DNA of 34,526 nt, taken from positions 1 to 34,526 of the forward strand of contig JBDROB010000032.1 in assembly GCA_043810355.1 (NCBI GenBank), in the 5' to 3' direction. This document shows, in pieces, positions 15,211 through 23,245 of the stretch. Source of the stretch: JAZDHV01 sp043810355 (GTDB lineage: Archaea > Nanobdellota > Nanobdellia > Woesearchaeales > JAGVYU01). The first letter of the stretch is position 1. The number at the start of each line of letters is the position of its first letter. The notes below the pieces were generated by a model. That model did no database searches and was not told where the DNA came from. It worked only from the letters and a program-made list of their open reading frames with translations. A program made the position numbers and the translations under genes.

Positions 15211-15684
15211 TTATGCAGCTTTCCATGCTACTTTTTCTTTTTTGAATACAGCTGATTCATCCATACATGTAATTATCCTATATTGTTGTGAAGCTAGATG
15301 TGAATGATTTTTAACAAAAGCAGATACATCAAGTCCAAATTGTTCAGTAAAATGATAAATACCATCAGGAACTTGAACACTTATTAGATCAATAAGCCTT
15401 CCTTCTCTATTAATCCTATCCCATGCAGATCTCTGATTTTCATTTTTGGCTTCATCAAGCCTATGGTCTATATATCTTTCAACAAATTCAGGAGAGATTC
15501 TAGTATAATAACTTGTAAAAAGGCTATCAGCAAATTGGTCCATTGTCTGGATTCCTTTAGGAAGACTGCATAAATAAATAATATTTCTCCTGCTTGGATC
15601 TATCCTATTTGTCTGTATAATCAGCCTTTTGTTCACTATACCATATTCAATTCCAGGTTGAGGTGCAAATCTTTGTATTGCCAT
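15211..15684 (-). CDS. hypothetical protein (157 aa) inside the lysine block
   Basis: I do not recognise this protein. It is soluble, begins MAIQRFAPQPGIEYGIVNKRLIIQTNR, and has a charged helical middle (YIDHRLDEAKNENQRSAWDRI). It ends with a short basic tail. The frame is open another 31 codons upstream, but TATATATT (minus strand, near 15701-15709) lies in that extension. The ATG at 15684 is at leaderless distance from it. It points against asd and is divergent from lysA, with 112 bp between the two starts. That makes it the only opposite-strand gene between lysC and lysS. Co-regulation with lysA through the shared region is possible, and no function can be named. Confidence 0.65.
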   Translation of the reverse strand: MAIQRFAPQPGIEYGIVNKRLIIQTNRIDPSRRNIIYLCSLPKGIQTMDQFADSLFTSYYTRISPEFVERYIDHRLDEAKNENQRSAWDRINREGRLIDLISVQVPDGIYHFTEQFGLDVSAFVKNHSHLASQQYRIITCMDESAVFKKEKVAWKAA

Positions 15685-15796
15685 AATACACGAAAATATA
15701 TAGTAATTTAAAAAACTAATGGATTTATGAATTTCAATTGAAATAATTCTCTCAGACCAAAAACTATTTAAAATCATGATATTGTATAGGCATAAT

Positions 15797-17041
15797 ATGG
15801 AATCTGATTTAGAGAAACCAAGGCTTCAAGGATTGGATGCTGAGGAATTGGCAAAAAAGTTTGAAACACCATTATATGTGTATGATGGAGATATGGCTAT
15901 CCAGAGGTATAAAGAATTATTTGATTTCATCAAATGGCCGAAACTTAGGATATTATATGCAATGAAGGCAAATTATAATCCTATGCTTTTAAGGATATTG
16001 AAGAATAATGGGGCAATGATCGACGCTGTCAGCCCTGGAGATGTCATTTTAGCATTAAAAATAGGATTTAAACCTGAACAGATACTCTATACTGCCAATA
16101 ATATCACAGATGATGAAATGAGAGAAGTACATGATCAGAAGATCATGCTGAATATAGACAGTTTGTCAAGATTAGAGAAATATGGTAAGGAATTCCAAGG
16201 AACAGAGGTCTGCTTAAGATTCAATCCAGAGGTTGAAGCAGGAGAACATGCAAAGGTGAGAACAGGAGGGGATCTTACAAAATTTGGACTCCTTTTTGAT
16301 GACCTAGTTAAGATCAAGAGTATTGTCAGCAATTATAATCTAAAAGTAGTTGGATTGCATGAGCATACTGGATCAGGCATATCAGATACAGGAAAGATAA
16401 TGCAAAGCATGAAGAATCTCCTTAATATTGTAACAAAAGAAAATTTTCCTGACCTAAGGTTTGTAGATTTTGGAGGAGGATTTAAGGTACCTTATAAACC
16501 AGATGAGAAAAGGATTGATTATTCATCATTTGGAAATAAAATATTGGAGATATTCAAGATTGCATGCAAAAAATATGGAAGAGAGCTTGAACTGTGGTTT
16601 GAGCCTGGCAAATATATTGTAGCAGAATCAGGGACTTTATTAGTCAGAGTAAACACATTGAAAGATAATCATGGAAGATTGATAGCAGGAACAGATTCTG
16701 GCTTTTCTCAGTTAATCAGGCCAATGTTCTATAATGCTTATCATCACATATTGAACCTGTCAAATCCAAATGGGCCTTTGAAAAAATATGATATTGCAGG
16801 AAATATCTGCGAGACAGGGGATTTGTTTGCAAAAGACAGGGAAATGCCTGAGATTCGCGAGGGAGATCTGCTTGCAGTCCAAAATGCTGGAGCATATTGC
16901 TATGCAATGGGATCTGTCTATAATCTGAGGGCAATGCCTGCAGAAGTTGTTATTAGAGATGGTAAGGTATCATTAGCCAGAAAAGGACTAAGTTCAAAAA
17001 AATTAGTAAAACAGATCTTGCATGAAAGCTGGCTGAAATAA
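15797..17041 (+). CDS. lysA: diaminopimelate decarboxylase
   Basis: This 414-residue fold-III PLP enzyme turns meso-diaminopimelate into lysine, the last step. It shows the PLP lysine K57 in LYAMKANYN, GLHEHTGSG (the HIGS-like loop), FGGGFKVPY, FEPGKYIVAESG, and ICETGDLFAKD with the catalytic Cys; AGAYCYAMGSVYNLR lies near the C-terminus. An ATG at 15776 is in frame seven codons earlier but overlaps the promoter. TATTTAAAA (15765-15773) is 28 bp before the ATG at 15797, so this start is chosen. A hairpin GAGAA-GAA-TTCTC plus T6 follows the stop. dapF comes next under a separate promoter. Confidence 0.93.
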   Translation: MESDLEKPRLQGLDAEELAKKFETPLYVYDGDMAIQRYKELFDFIKWPKLRILYAMKANYNPMLLRILKNNGAMIDAVSPGDVILALKIGFKPEQILYTANNITDDEMREVHDQKIMLNIDSLSRLEKYGKEFQGTEVCLRFNPEVEAGEHAKVRTGGDLTKFGLLFDDLVKIKSIVSNYNLKVVGLHEHTGSGISDTGKIMQSMKNLLNIVTKENFPDLRFVDFGGGFKVPYKPDEKRIDYSSFGNKILEIFKIACKKYGRELELWFEPGKYIVAESGTLLVRVNTLKDNHGRLIAGTDSGFSQLIRPMFYNAYHHILNLSNPNGPLKKYDIAGNICETGDLFAKDREMPEIREGDLLAVQNAGAYCYAMGSVYNLRAMPAEVVIRDGKVSLARKGLSSKKLVKQILHESWLK

Positions 17042-17062
17042 TAAGGAATTGTCTTGAAAAAT

Positions 17063-17080
17063 GAGAAGAATTCTCTTTTT
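17063..17080 (+). terminator. hairpin-T6 terminator after lysA
   Basis: GAGAA and TTCTC pair around GAA, followed at once by TTTTTT. It lies 21 bases after the lysA stop and before the dapF promoter. Confidence 0.5.
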
Positions 17081-17091
17081 TCGCAAAAATG

Positions 17092-17138
17092 TTACGAATT
17101 ACAGCAAAAAAAGGGGGTAAAATCCGAAGTTTTTTAAA
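17092..17138 (+). promoter_or_regulatory. dapF promoter with TTACGAA half-site
   Basis: TTACGAA (17092-17098), in the context TTACGAATTAC, matches half of the palindrome found before dapB and the Lrp gene. TTTTTTAAA (about 17130-17138) is a TATA-like site about 30 bp before the dapF ATG. The half-site lies upstream of the TATA box, a position open to either activation or repression. Confidence 0.4.
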
Positions 17139-17166
17139 TGGATAACTGTTTTTTTTAATTGGTAAA

Positions 17167-17997
17167 ATGATTAAAATAAAGTTTACAAAGATGCATGGAT
17201 TGGGAAATGATTATCTGTTTATTGATCGAATTAGAGAAAGCTGCAAAGACAATTGCCCTGGCAATCCTTCAAAATTGTCCAAGGAAATGTCAGACAGGCA
17301 TTTTGGAGTCGGAGCTGATGGGATTGTGATTATGCTTCCGCCTGAGGATAAGGGCCATGATGCTAAGATGAGGATATTCAATGCAGATGGATCAGAGGCA
17401 GAGATGTGCGGAAATGCAATAAGATGCATTGCAAAATATCTTTATGATGAAAAGATTGTCAAGAAGAAGAAAATGGAGATTGAGACAGGAGCTGGAATAA
17501 TCAGACCTAAGGTTGTTGGCTTAGAAAAAGGAGAAGTCAGGACAGTTGAAGTTGATATGGGAAAGCCTGTAGTTAAAGAAATTAATAAGGATATAAAAGT
17601 CGGTGATGAAAATTTTATAGGCAATATCATAAGCATGGGAAATCCTCATTTTGTCATCTTTACAGATAATCTGAATGATATTGATGTATCAGGAATAGGT
17701 TCTGCGATTGAGAATCATAAAATGTTTCAACCTGACAGGACAAATGTTGAGTTTGTTCAGATAAAAAATCAAAAAGAGATCATAATGAGAGTATGGGAGA
17801 GAGGATCAGGAGTGACACTAGCATGCGGGACTGGTGCATGCGCATCTGTTGTTGCTGGAGTTGAGAATAAATTGATTGAAAATGATGTTACTGTTCATTT
17901 ATTAGGTGGTGCTTTGCTAGTGAGAATAGATGATGAGGGTCGTGTAATTATGACAGGTCCTGCTGAGAAGGTTTTTAAAGGGGAATATGAAATATAG
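17167..17997 (+). CDS. dapF: diaminopimelate epimerase
   Basis: This 276-residue enzyme interconverts LL- and meso-diaminopimelate. It has TKMHGLGNDYLFID at the N-terminus and the two catalytic cysteines, C81 in EMCGNAIRC and C220 in LACGTGACAS. NADGSEAEMCGN and the WERGSGVTLACG loop also fit. Length and motif spacing are standard. The start gives the usual short strand before KMHGLGND. dapL starts 16 bp after the stop with AGGAG in the gap, so dapF and dapL form one unit. This is also the order of use, run in reverse: DapL makes LL-DAP and DapF converts it. Confidence 0.95.
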   Translation: MIKIKFTKMHGLGNDYLFIDRIRESCKDNCPGNPSKLSKEMSDRHFGVGADGIVIMLPPEDKGHDAKMRIFNADGSEAEMCGNAIRCIAKYLYDEKIVKKKKMEIETGAGIIRPKVVGLEKGEVRTVEVDMGKPVVKEINKDIKVGDENFIGNIISMGNPHFVIFTDNLNDIDVSGIGSAIENHKMFQPDRTNVEFVQIKNQKEIIMRVWERGSGVTLACGTGACASVVAGVENKLIENDVTVHLLGGALLVRIDDEGRVIMTGPAEKVFKGEYEI

Positions 17998-18012
17998 GAG
18001 TAATCAGCTAAA

Positions 18013-19227
18013 ATGGTCAAAAGAAATAAAAATTTTTCAAAATTACAGTCAGGATACCTTTTTCCTGAAATAAACAAGAGAAAGCAGAAGGTCATGCAGG
18101 AGAATCCTGATGCTAAAATCATCAGTTTAGGAATTGGAAATACCACTGAGCCATTGACACCATATATCACAAAAGCTTTAGTAAATGCTGCAAAAGGAAT
18201 GGGTTCTACAAAAGGATATTCTGGTTATGGTGAAGAACAAGGTATGGATGAACTCAGAAAAAAGATTGCTGAAAATTTATATAATAATATTGTTAAGCCT
18301 GAAGAAGTTTTTATTTCAGACGGAGCTAAGTGCGATATCGGCAGATTACAGGTGATGTTTGGTCCTGATGTAATAGTAGGTGTTCAAAACCCTTCTTATC
18401 CAGTCTATGTTGATGGAAGTGTATTAATCGGGGCAACTAAAGACTATAATAAGGAAACTGGATTATTCAATGGAATATCATATTTTGAATGCTCTCCAAA
18501 AAATGATTTTTTCCCTGACTTGTCAAAGATAAGCAGGGCTGATATAATTTATTTCTGCTCTCCAAACAATCCGACTGGAGCTGTAGCAACAAAGGATCAG
18601 CTTAAGGAATTGGTCAAATTTGCCAAGAAAAATAAGAGCATAATCATATTTGATGCAGCTTACTCAGAATATATTCAAGATCCTCAGCTTCCAAAGTCAA
18701 TATTTGAGATTGAAGGAGCTAGAGAAGTTGCTCTAGAAGTCAGTTCATTCTCCAAATCATTAGGCTTTACTGGACTTAGGCTAGGATGGACAGTTGTTCC
18801 ACAAGAATTAAAGTTTGAGGATGGAAGCTATGTCATCAAAGATTGGAACAGGGTAATGACTACAATATTCAATGGGGCTTCAAATGTAGTGCAATTGGCT
18901 GCAATCTCTGCTCTTGACGATAAAGGCATGAAAGAAATGAATCAGACAGTTGATTATTATATGGAAAATGCAAAATTGATTAAGAATGGATTAAAATCAA
19001 TTGGAATAAAATCATATGGAGGGATTGATTCCCCTTATATCTGGGCAGAATTTCCAGGAAAGAAATCTTGGGATGTTTTTTCAAACATACTAGAGAAATG
19101 TTTTATTGTTACAACTCCTGGAGCTGGTTTTGGGCAAGCAGGAGAAGGATTTATTAGGTTCAGTGCATTTGGCCATAGGAAAGATGTTGAAGAGGCAGTT
19201 GAAAGATTAAAGAAAATGATATATTAA
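18013..19227 (+). CDS. dapL: LL-diaminopimelate aminotransferase
   Basis: This 404-residue fold-type I PLP enzyme makes LL-diaminopimelate from tetrahydrodipicolinate in one step, using glutamate. It bypasses the succinylase and acetylase routes. Visible are SLGIGNTTEPL (substrate loop), GYSGYGEEQGMDELR, SDGAKCDIGRLQ, CSPNNPTGA, FDAAYSEYI and the PLP lysine K248 in SSFSKSLGFTGLRLGW. DGAKCDI and NTTEPL distinguish DapL from ordinary aspartate aminotransferases. No dapC, dapD, dapE or ddh is present, which agrees with this variant. It is co-transcribed with dapF. Two copies of the TACG-N5-CGTA operator lie just after its stop, belonging to the next gene. Confidence 0.92.
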   Translation: MVKRNKNFSKLQSGYLFPEINKRKQKVMQENPDAKIISLGIGNTTEPLTPYITKALVNAAKGMGSTKGYSGYGEEQGMDELRKKIAENLYNNIVKPEEVFISDGAKCDIGRLQVMFGPDVIVGVQNPSYPVYVDGSVLIGATKDYNKETGLFNGISYFECSPKNDFFPDLSKISRADIIYFCSPNNPTGAVATKDQLKELVKFAKKNKSIIIFDAAYSEYIQDPQLPKSIFEIEGAREVALEVSSFSKSLGFTGLRLGWTVVPQELKFEDGSYVIKDWNRVMTTIFNGASNVVQLAAISALDDKGMKEMNQTVDYYMENAKLIKNGLKSIGIKSYGGIDSPYIWAEFPGKKSWDVFSNILEKCFIVTTPGAGFGQAGEGFIRFSAFGHRKDVEEAVERLKKMIY

Positions 19228-19261
19228 TTGATTTATTTATTCTATTCTTTGATACTAATAT

Positions 19262-19284
19262 TACGAATAACGTATTTTTCGTAA
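19262..19284. promoter_or_regulatory. Lrp-type operator, distal copy
   Basis: TACGAATAACGTA (19262-19274) is followed by the half-site TTCGTAA (19278-19284). The same composite appears again exactly 85 bp on, at 19347. Eighty-five bp is about eight helical turns, so both copies face the same side. Confidence 0.6.
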
Positions 19285-19346
19285 CAATTAAAAATATATT
19301 AGATATCTAAGAAAATTTCAACGAGATTTTTAAGGTTGAAGAAAAC

Positions 19347-19380
19347 TACGAATAACGTAATTTTCCGTAACCTTTATAAA
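19347..19380 (+). promoter_or_regulatory. Lrp-type operator, proximal copy, and TATA box
   Basis: TACGAATAACGTA (19347-19359) and a half-site CCGTAA (19365-19370) lie directly before the TATA box TTTATAAA (19373-19380). A protein on the proximal copy would touch the TATA box or the TFB site. The ATG is at 19420, about 40 bp from the TATA box. Autoregulation of the small Lrp gene is the simplest reading. Confidence 0.6.
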
Positions 19381-19419
19381 GAGATTCGTATCTACAAAAA
19401 CAAGAGGTATTTTATTAAA

Positions 19420-19821
19420 ATGGATGAAACAGATGAAAAAATACTAGAAGAACTAACACAGGATGCAAGAAAACCATTCCTACAGATAGCAAAAAAACTA
19501 AAAGTATCAGAGGGAACTATAAGGAAAAGAGTAAATGATATGGTTAAGAACAAACACATAAAAAAGTTTACTATCAATGTCACAGGCAATATTTCAGCAA
19601 TTGTCGGCATCCAGACAAATCCACATGTAAGGACAGATGATATTGTGAAAAAATTAAAATATATCAAAGTCCATAGGATTTATGAGCTTACAGGAAGATT
19701 TGACATCTTATGCCTTATTTCCAGCAAAACCATGGAAAAGACAAATGAGATGCTTGAGAGCATAAGGTCTATTGAGGGTATTCAGCATACTGAGACATTC
19801 ACAGTCCTGAATGAAGATTAG
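19420..19821 (+). CDS. Lrp/AsnC-family transcription regulator
   Basis: This 133-residue protein has a complete AsnC winged helix (about residues 1-48, MDETDEKILEELTQDARKPFLQIAKKLKVSEGTIRKRVNDM). An effector-binding RAM domain follows (about 60-130), with IVGIQTNPHVRTDDIVKKL and IYELTGRFDILCLISS. The frame is open 28 codons further up, but that part overlaps the operator and TATA box. The ATG at 19420 begins the normal MDETD(E/D)KIL family start. Its place between dapL and lysS, and the repeated operator around lysine genes, suggest a lysine-responsive role like archaeal LysM or related regulators. The ligand is inferred. Confidence 0.85.
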   Translation: MDETDEKILEELTQDARKPFLQIAKKLKVSEGTIRKRVNDMVKNKHIKKFTINVTGNISAIVGIQTNPHVRTDDIVKKLKYIKVHRIYELTGRFDILCLISSKTMEKTNEMLESIRSIEGIQHTETFTVLNED

Positions 19822-19909
19822 CTTATTCTATCATATAATCTTTTTATATCTTTTTCCTTGTCATTCTATGTCAAAAGTTTTAAATATTAAGTCAGACTGA
19901 ACAGTCAAT

Positions 19910-21667
19910 ATGCCTGAATCAAAGAAGGAAAACAAGAGCAATAGAGATAAGAGCTATAAAGATAAGAGCAATAAAGATAAGGAGAACAATAGAAAAAATA
20001 AAAATAATGGAGATGATAGCGAGATACAGCATTGGGCAGATAAGGTTGCATTTGAAGTCAAGCAAAGGATTGAAAGAGATCCAAGATTAAAAGAGATATA
20101 CAAGAAAAATGGAGTGATTGTATATGATGAGAAGACTCCATCAGGCGTGATCCACATCGGCTCAGGCAGAGGATGGATCATCCATGATGTAATCACAAAA
20201 GCATTAAAGTCAAATGGGATGAAATCAAAATTTATTTTGAGTTCTGATGACATGGATCCTTATGATAAACCAAATAAGGAATTGGACAGAACATGGGATA
20301 AATATCTTGGAATGCCTTTCAGGAATATCCCAAGCCCTGAAAAAGGATACAAAAGCTTTGCACACTATTATTTTTCTCAAGTCACTGAAAAATTTGATGA
20401 ATTTGGAATTGATGCAGAGCTTGAAAGCACTGGCGAACAATACATAAATGGTGCATTCAATCCAATGATAAAATTCATTCTTGATAATCATGAGAAAGTG
20501 CAAAAGACATATTCAGACCTGTATGGTGATACAGATGCTTTTGAAAAAATCCCTTTCAATGTCATATGTCCAAAATGCAAAAAGATAGCAACCACATTGG
20601 CAACAAAGTGGGATAAAGAAAAAGAATTATTATATTTTGAATGCAAAAATGGAGTGGTTGAGTGGGCAGATGGATGCGGATATAAAGGAGAGATAAGCCC
20701 TTATGATGGAAATGGGAAATTTCCATGGAAGGTGGAATGGGCTGCAAAATGGCCTACAAAAAATGTGATTGTGGAATATGCAGGAAAAGACCATTTCACT
20801 CAAGGAGGATCAAGGACATTTGCATGCAAGCTAGCGACTGATCTGATAAAATATCCAAGCCCATACCCAAGTGATGGCTACAGAACAGGAAAAGGATATG
20901 AGTTCTTCACAATTGGCGGAGCAAAGATGTCTACAAGCAAGGGAAAAGGTTTTGGTTTTAGGGAAGCAGCTGAGATGATACCTCCTAAAATATTGAGGTT
21001 TCTCCTTGTAAAGACCAGGCCAAAGACTGTAATTGATTTTGACCCATATAATACAAATGACCTGATCCTTTTGTTTGACAGGTATGACAAAGCAGAGAGG
21101 ATATATTTTGGAGTTACAGATGGTGAATCAGAGTCTACAATTAAAAATCAGAAAAGGATTTATGAACTATCTCATGTCGGAGATATCCCAAAGAAATTGC
21201 CACTGCAGATATCACTCTCTTTTGCTGGAATGGTCATGCAGACTGTATTAAATGATATAGATAAGGCTATTGAAATCCTGAAAGAAATGGGTCACTTGCC
21301 TGGTAAAACAACAAAAAAAGAATTAGAGACAGTTGTTGAAAGGCTTGAGTTTTCAAAGAGATGGGTAGGGGAATTTGCAACAGATGACTATAAATTCCAA
21401 TTGGTTGAGAAAGTCACATCAAAAGTTGATAAGGAAATCAAAAAAATGATATTGGAATTAGCAGAATTGCTCAAGAAAAAGAAATATGAAGAAAAAACCC
21501 TATTTGAAGAGTTCTATAATCTCTGCAAAAAACACAATATTGAGAACAAGGAATTCTTTAAGACAGTCTATATGATATTGATAAACAAAGAAAAAGGACC
21601 AAGGCTTGCTCCTTTCATATTGACTATTGGTCAGAAAAAAGTAGCACAATTGCTTGATCAGATTTAA
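19910..21667 (+). CDS. lysS: lysyl-tRNA synthetase, class I
   Basis: This 585-residue class I enzyme charges lysine onto tRNA-Lys, the archaeal form unrelated to bacterial class II LysRS. HIGS (82-85) and KMSTS (339-343) are the two ATP motifs. Cysteines in CPKCKKI and ECKNG...DGCGYKG near residue 220-260 suggest a zinc knuckle, and a helical C-terminal domain follows. The first about 38 residues are an added Lys/Asn/Asp/Ser-rich tail with three pentapeptide repeats (KSNRD, KSYKD, KSNKD), encoded by three 15-bp DNA repeats at 19934-19978. TTTTAAATATT near 19878-19888 is about 25-30 bp before the ATG. It closes the lysine block and uses the lysine that block makes. Confidence 0.95.
   Translation: MPESKKENKSNRDKSYKDKSNKDKENNRKNKNNGDDSEIQHWADKVAFEVKQRIERDPRLKEIYKKNGVIVYDEKTPSGVIHIGSGRGWIIHDVITKALKSNGMKSKFILSSDDMDPYDKPNKELDRTWDKYLGMPFRNIPSPEKGYKSFAHYYFSQVTEKFDEFGIDAELESTGEQYINGAFNPMIKFILDNHEKVQKTYSDLYGDTDAFEKIPFNVICPKCKKIATTLATKWDKEKELLYFECKNGVVEWADGCGYKGEISPYDGNGKFPWKVEWAAKWPTKNVIVEYAGKDHFTQGGSRTFACKLATDLIKYPSPYPSDGYRTGKGYEFFTIGGAKMSTSKGKGFGFREAAEMIPPKILRFLLVKTRPKTVIDFDPYNTNDLILLFDRYDKAERIYFGVTDGESESTIKNQKRIYELSHVGDIPKKLPLQISLSFAGMVMQTVLNDIDKAIEILKEMGHLPGKTTKKELETVVERLEFSKRWVGEFATDDYKFQLVEKVTSKVDKEIKKMILELAELLKKKKYEEKTLFEEFYNLCKKHNIENKEFFKTVYMILINKEKGPRLAPFILTIGQKKVAQLLDQI
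19934..19978 (+). repeat. three 15-bp repeats in the lysS N-terminus
   Basis: Three consecutive 15-bp units encode KSNRD, KSYKD and KSNKD. The protein segment is basic and probably disordered. Copy number may vary between strains. Confidence 0.7.
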
Positions 21668-21732
21668 TAACCAATTCATTAATTTTTTATTGAACCGTAA
21701 TGTTTATATAATCTAGTAGGCTAGTTCTTCAT

Positions 21733-22092
21733 ATGGACAGGACAGTGGTTGGATTAGAGGAGACAATAATCTTGTCAAACAAATCAAGAATCTTATCAAG
21801 CAAATCAGAGCAAGGTGAAGTCAAGGCAAGAATTGACACAGGAGCTGAAAGGAGCTCAGTTGACTCAAAGCTTGCAGCCAAACTGAAATTAGGGCCAGTT
21901 GTGATGACAAGGCTTATAAAAAGCCAGCATGGAAATTCTGTAAGGCCTATAGTTCATGCTCATGTAAAAATAGCTGGAAAAGATCGTGAAGCAGATTTTA
22001 CAATAGCTGACAGGACTCATATGAAATATAAAGTGCTTATTGGCCAGGATATCTTGAAAAAAGGATTTTTAGTAGATCCTATGAAAAAATAA
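21733..22092 (+). CDS. RimB-like retropepsin-fold protease (PF05618-type)
   Basis: This 119-residue protein has the aspartic-protease triad D35-T36-G37 in KARIDTGAERSSVDSKLAAKLKLG, then RPIVHAHVKIAGKDREADFTIADRTHMKYKVLIGQDIL. That is the layout of the small 'ATP-dependent zinc protease' family, now better known as RimB, a glutamate-chain-trimming retropepsin-like enzyme. It is followed 10 bp on by a RimK-type ligase, the same pairing as in bacterial rim loci, where RimK adds Glu tails to a ribosomal protein and RimB removes them. The target in this archaeon is unknown. GTTTATATAATC at 21700-21711 is the TATA box. Confidence 0.75.
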   Translation: MDRTVVGLEETIILSNKSRILSSKSEQGEVKARIDTGAERSSVDSKLAAKLKLGPVVMTRLIKSQHGNSVRPIVHAHVKIAGKDREADFTIADRTHMKYKVLIGQDILKKGFLVDPMKK

Positions 22093-22102
22093 AATAATAA
22101 GG

Positions 22103-23188
22103 GTGGTTAAATTAAAAGCTGCATTAATAAGTTTAGGAAGCGTAAGCTCGAAATGGACTGTCAAAGCCATGGAAAAATATTTTGATGAAGTTGATGACTT
22201 AGATCTTAGAGAGATTGAAGTAAATCTTGGAAAAGGCAATTTTGAAGTCCTTTATGCAGGCAAGCCACTGGGAGAATATGATTGTGTATATGCAAAGGGG
22301 TCATTCAGGTATGAGACAATTCTAAGAGCATTGGCAACAGCATTATATAATAAATCATACATGCCGAACAAACCTATTTCATACACAATAGGGCATGATA
22401 AACTATTGACACATCTAGAATGCATGGAGGCTAATATTCCAATGCCAGGGACTTATCTTGCATCATCTTCAAAAGGTGGAAAGAAGATACTAGAAAAACT
22501 GAATTATCCGATTGTCATGAAATTTCCTCAAGGAACACAAGGAAAAGGTGTGATGTTTGCAGACTCATATAATGCAGCAGTTTCTGTCCTAGATGCCTTA
22601 ACTGCACTGAAACAGCCTCTTATAATTCAAGAATATATTGAGACAGAAGGAACTGATATAAGGACAATAGTTATCGGAGATAAGGTTGTTGCATCAATGT
22701 GCAGAAAAGCAGTAAAGGGAGAGAAAAGAGCAAATATTCATGCAGGTGCAAAAGGTGAAGTATGTATTTTGGATTCAAGGACAAAAAAGGTTGCAATAGA
22801 CACAGCAAAAACCATCAGGGCTGAGATATGCGCTGTTGATATACTTGAAAGTGCAAAAGGTCCAATGATGATAGAAGCTAATCTTAGCCCTGGCCTACAA
22901 GGAATCACAGTTGCAACAAATGTTGATGTGGCAGACAAGATAGCAAAATATCTCTTTGAAAGGACAAAAGATTTCAAGAATAGAAATGGTGTTGTTGATT
23001 CTGGAAAAATCCTTGAAGAAGTTGGAATTGAAAACACTGATTCAGTAAAAGATATGATTGTTAATAATGAGATGAGAGGGGAACGGATTTTATTGCCAAA
23101 GCTAGTCTCAAAGATATCTGATATTGGAGATGGCGATGAGATCTCTATATCTGTAAAGCGTCGCGAGATTGAGATAAAAAAGCTGTAA
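22103..23188 (+). CDS. rimK: RimK-type ATP-grasp glutamate ligase
   Basis: This 361-residue protein has an N-terminal domain (1-95), then the ATP-grasp core: SYTIGHDKLLTHLECMEANIPMPGT, YPIVMKFPQGTQGKGVMF (the ATP-binding Lys and glycine loop), LIIQEYIETEGTDIRTIVIGDKVVASMCRKA and GPMMIEANLSPGLQGI with the metal-binding Glu and Asn. About 60 extra C-terminal residues end in RGERILLPKLVSKISDIGDGDEISISVKRREIEI, a swapped-hairpin-like addition. It starts with GTG at 22103. Relatives include RimK, MptN, CofF and LysX. LysX is unlikely because lysine here comes from the DAP route. Pairing with the RimB-like gene favours protein glutamylation. Confidence 0.8.
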   Translation: MVKLKAALISLGSVSSKWTVKAMEKYFDEVDDLDLREIEVNLGKGNFEVLYAGKPLGEYDCVYAKGSFRYETILRALATALYNKSYMPNKPISYTIGHDKLLTHLECMEANIPMPGTYLASSSKGGKKILEKLNYPIVMKFPQGTQGKGVMFADSYNAAVSVLDALTALKQPLIIQEYIETEGTDIRTIVIGDKVVASMCRKAVKGEKRANIHAGAKGEVCILDSRTKKVAIDTAKTIRAEICAVDILESAKGPMMIEANLSPGLQGITVATNVDVADKIAKYLFERTKDFKNRNGVVDSGKILEEVGIENTDSVKDMIVNNEMRGERILLPKLVSKISDIGDGDEISISVKRREIEIKKL

Positions 23189-23205
23189 ATTCTCTTTGAA
23201 ATATG

Positions 23206-23240
23206 ATTTATAAAAACTCTGAAATCAAAATAATTTGATT
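23206..23240 (+). promoter_or_regulatory. possible promoter of element copy B
   Basis: TTTATAAAAA lies about 20 bp after the rimK stop and about 40 bp before hairpin 1 of copy B. Between them AAATCAAA (23222-23229) and TTTGATTT (23234-23241) form an 8-bp hairpin. This favours a plus-strand RNA, but is not proof. Confidence 0.35.
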
Positions 23241-23245
23241 TTATG

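Noticed and set aside
18013..19227. dapL as a general aspartate aminotransferase
   Set aside because: NTTEPL, SDGAKCDIGRLQ and the dap neighbours, with no dapC/D/E, fit LL-DAP aminotransferase better.
21733..23188. RimK-type gene as LysX of the aminoadipate lysine pathway
   Set aside because: A complete DAP route is present, no other aminoadipate gene (LysW carrier, lysZ, lysY) is in the window, and the partner is a RimB-like protease.
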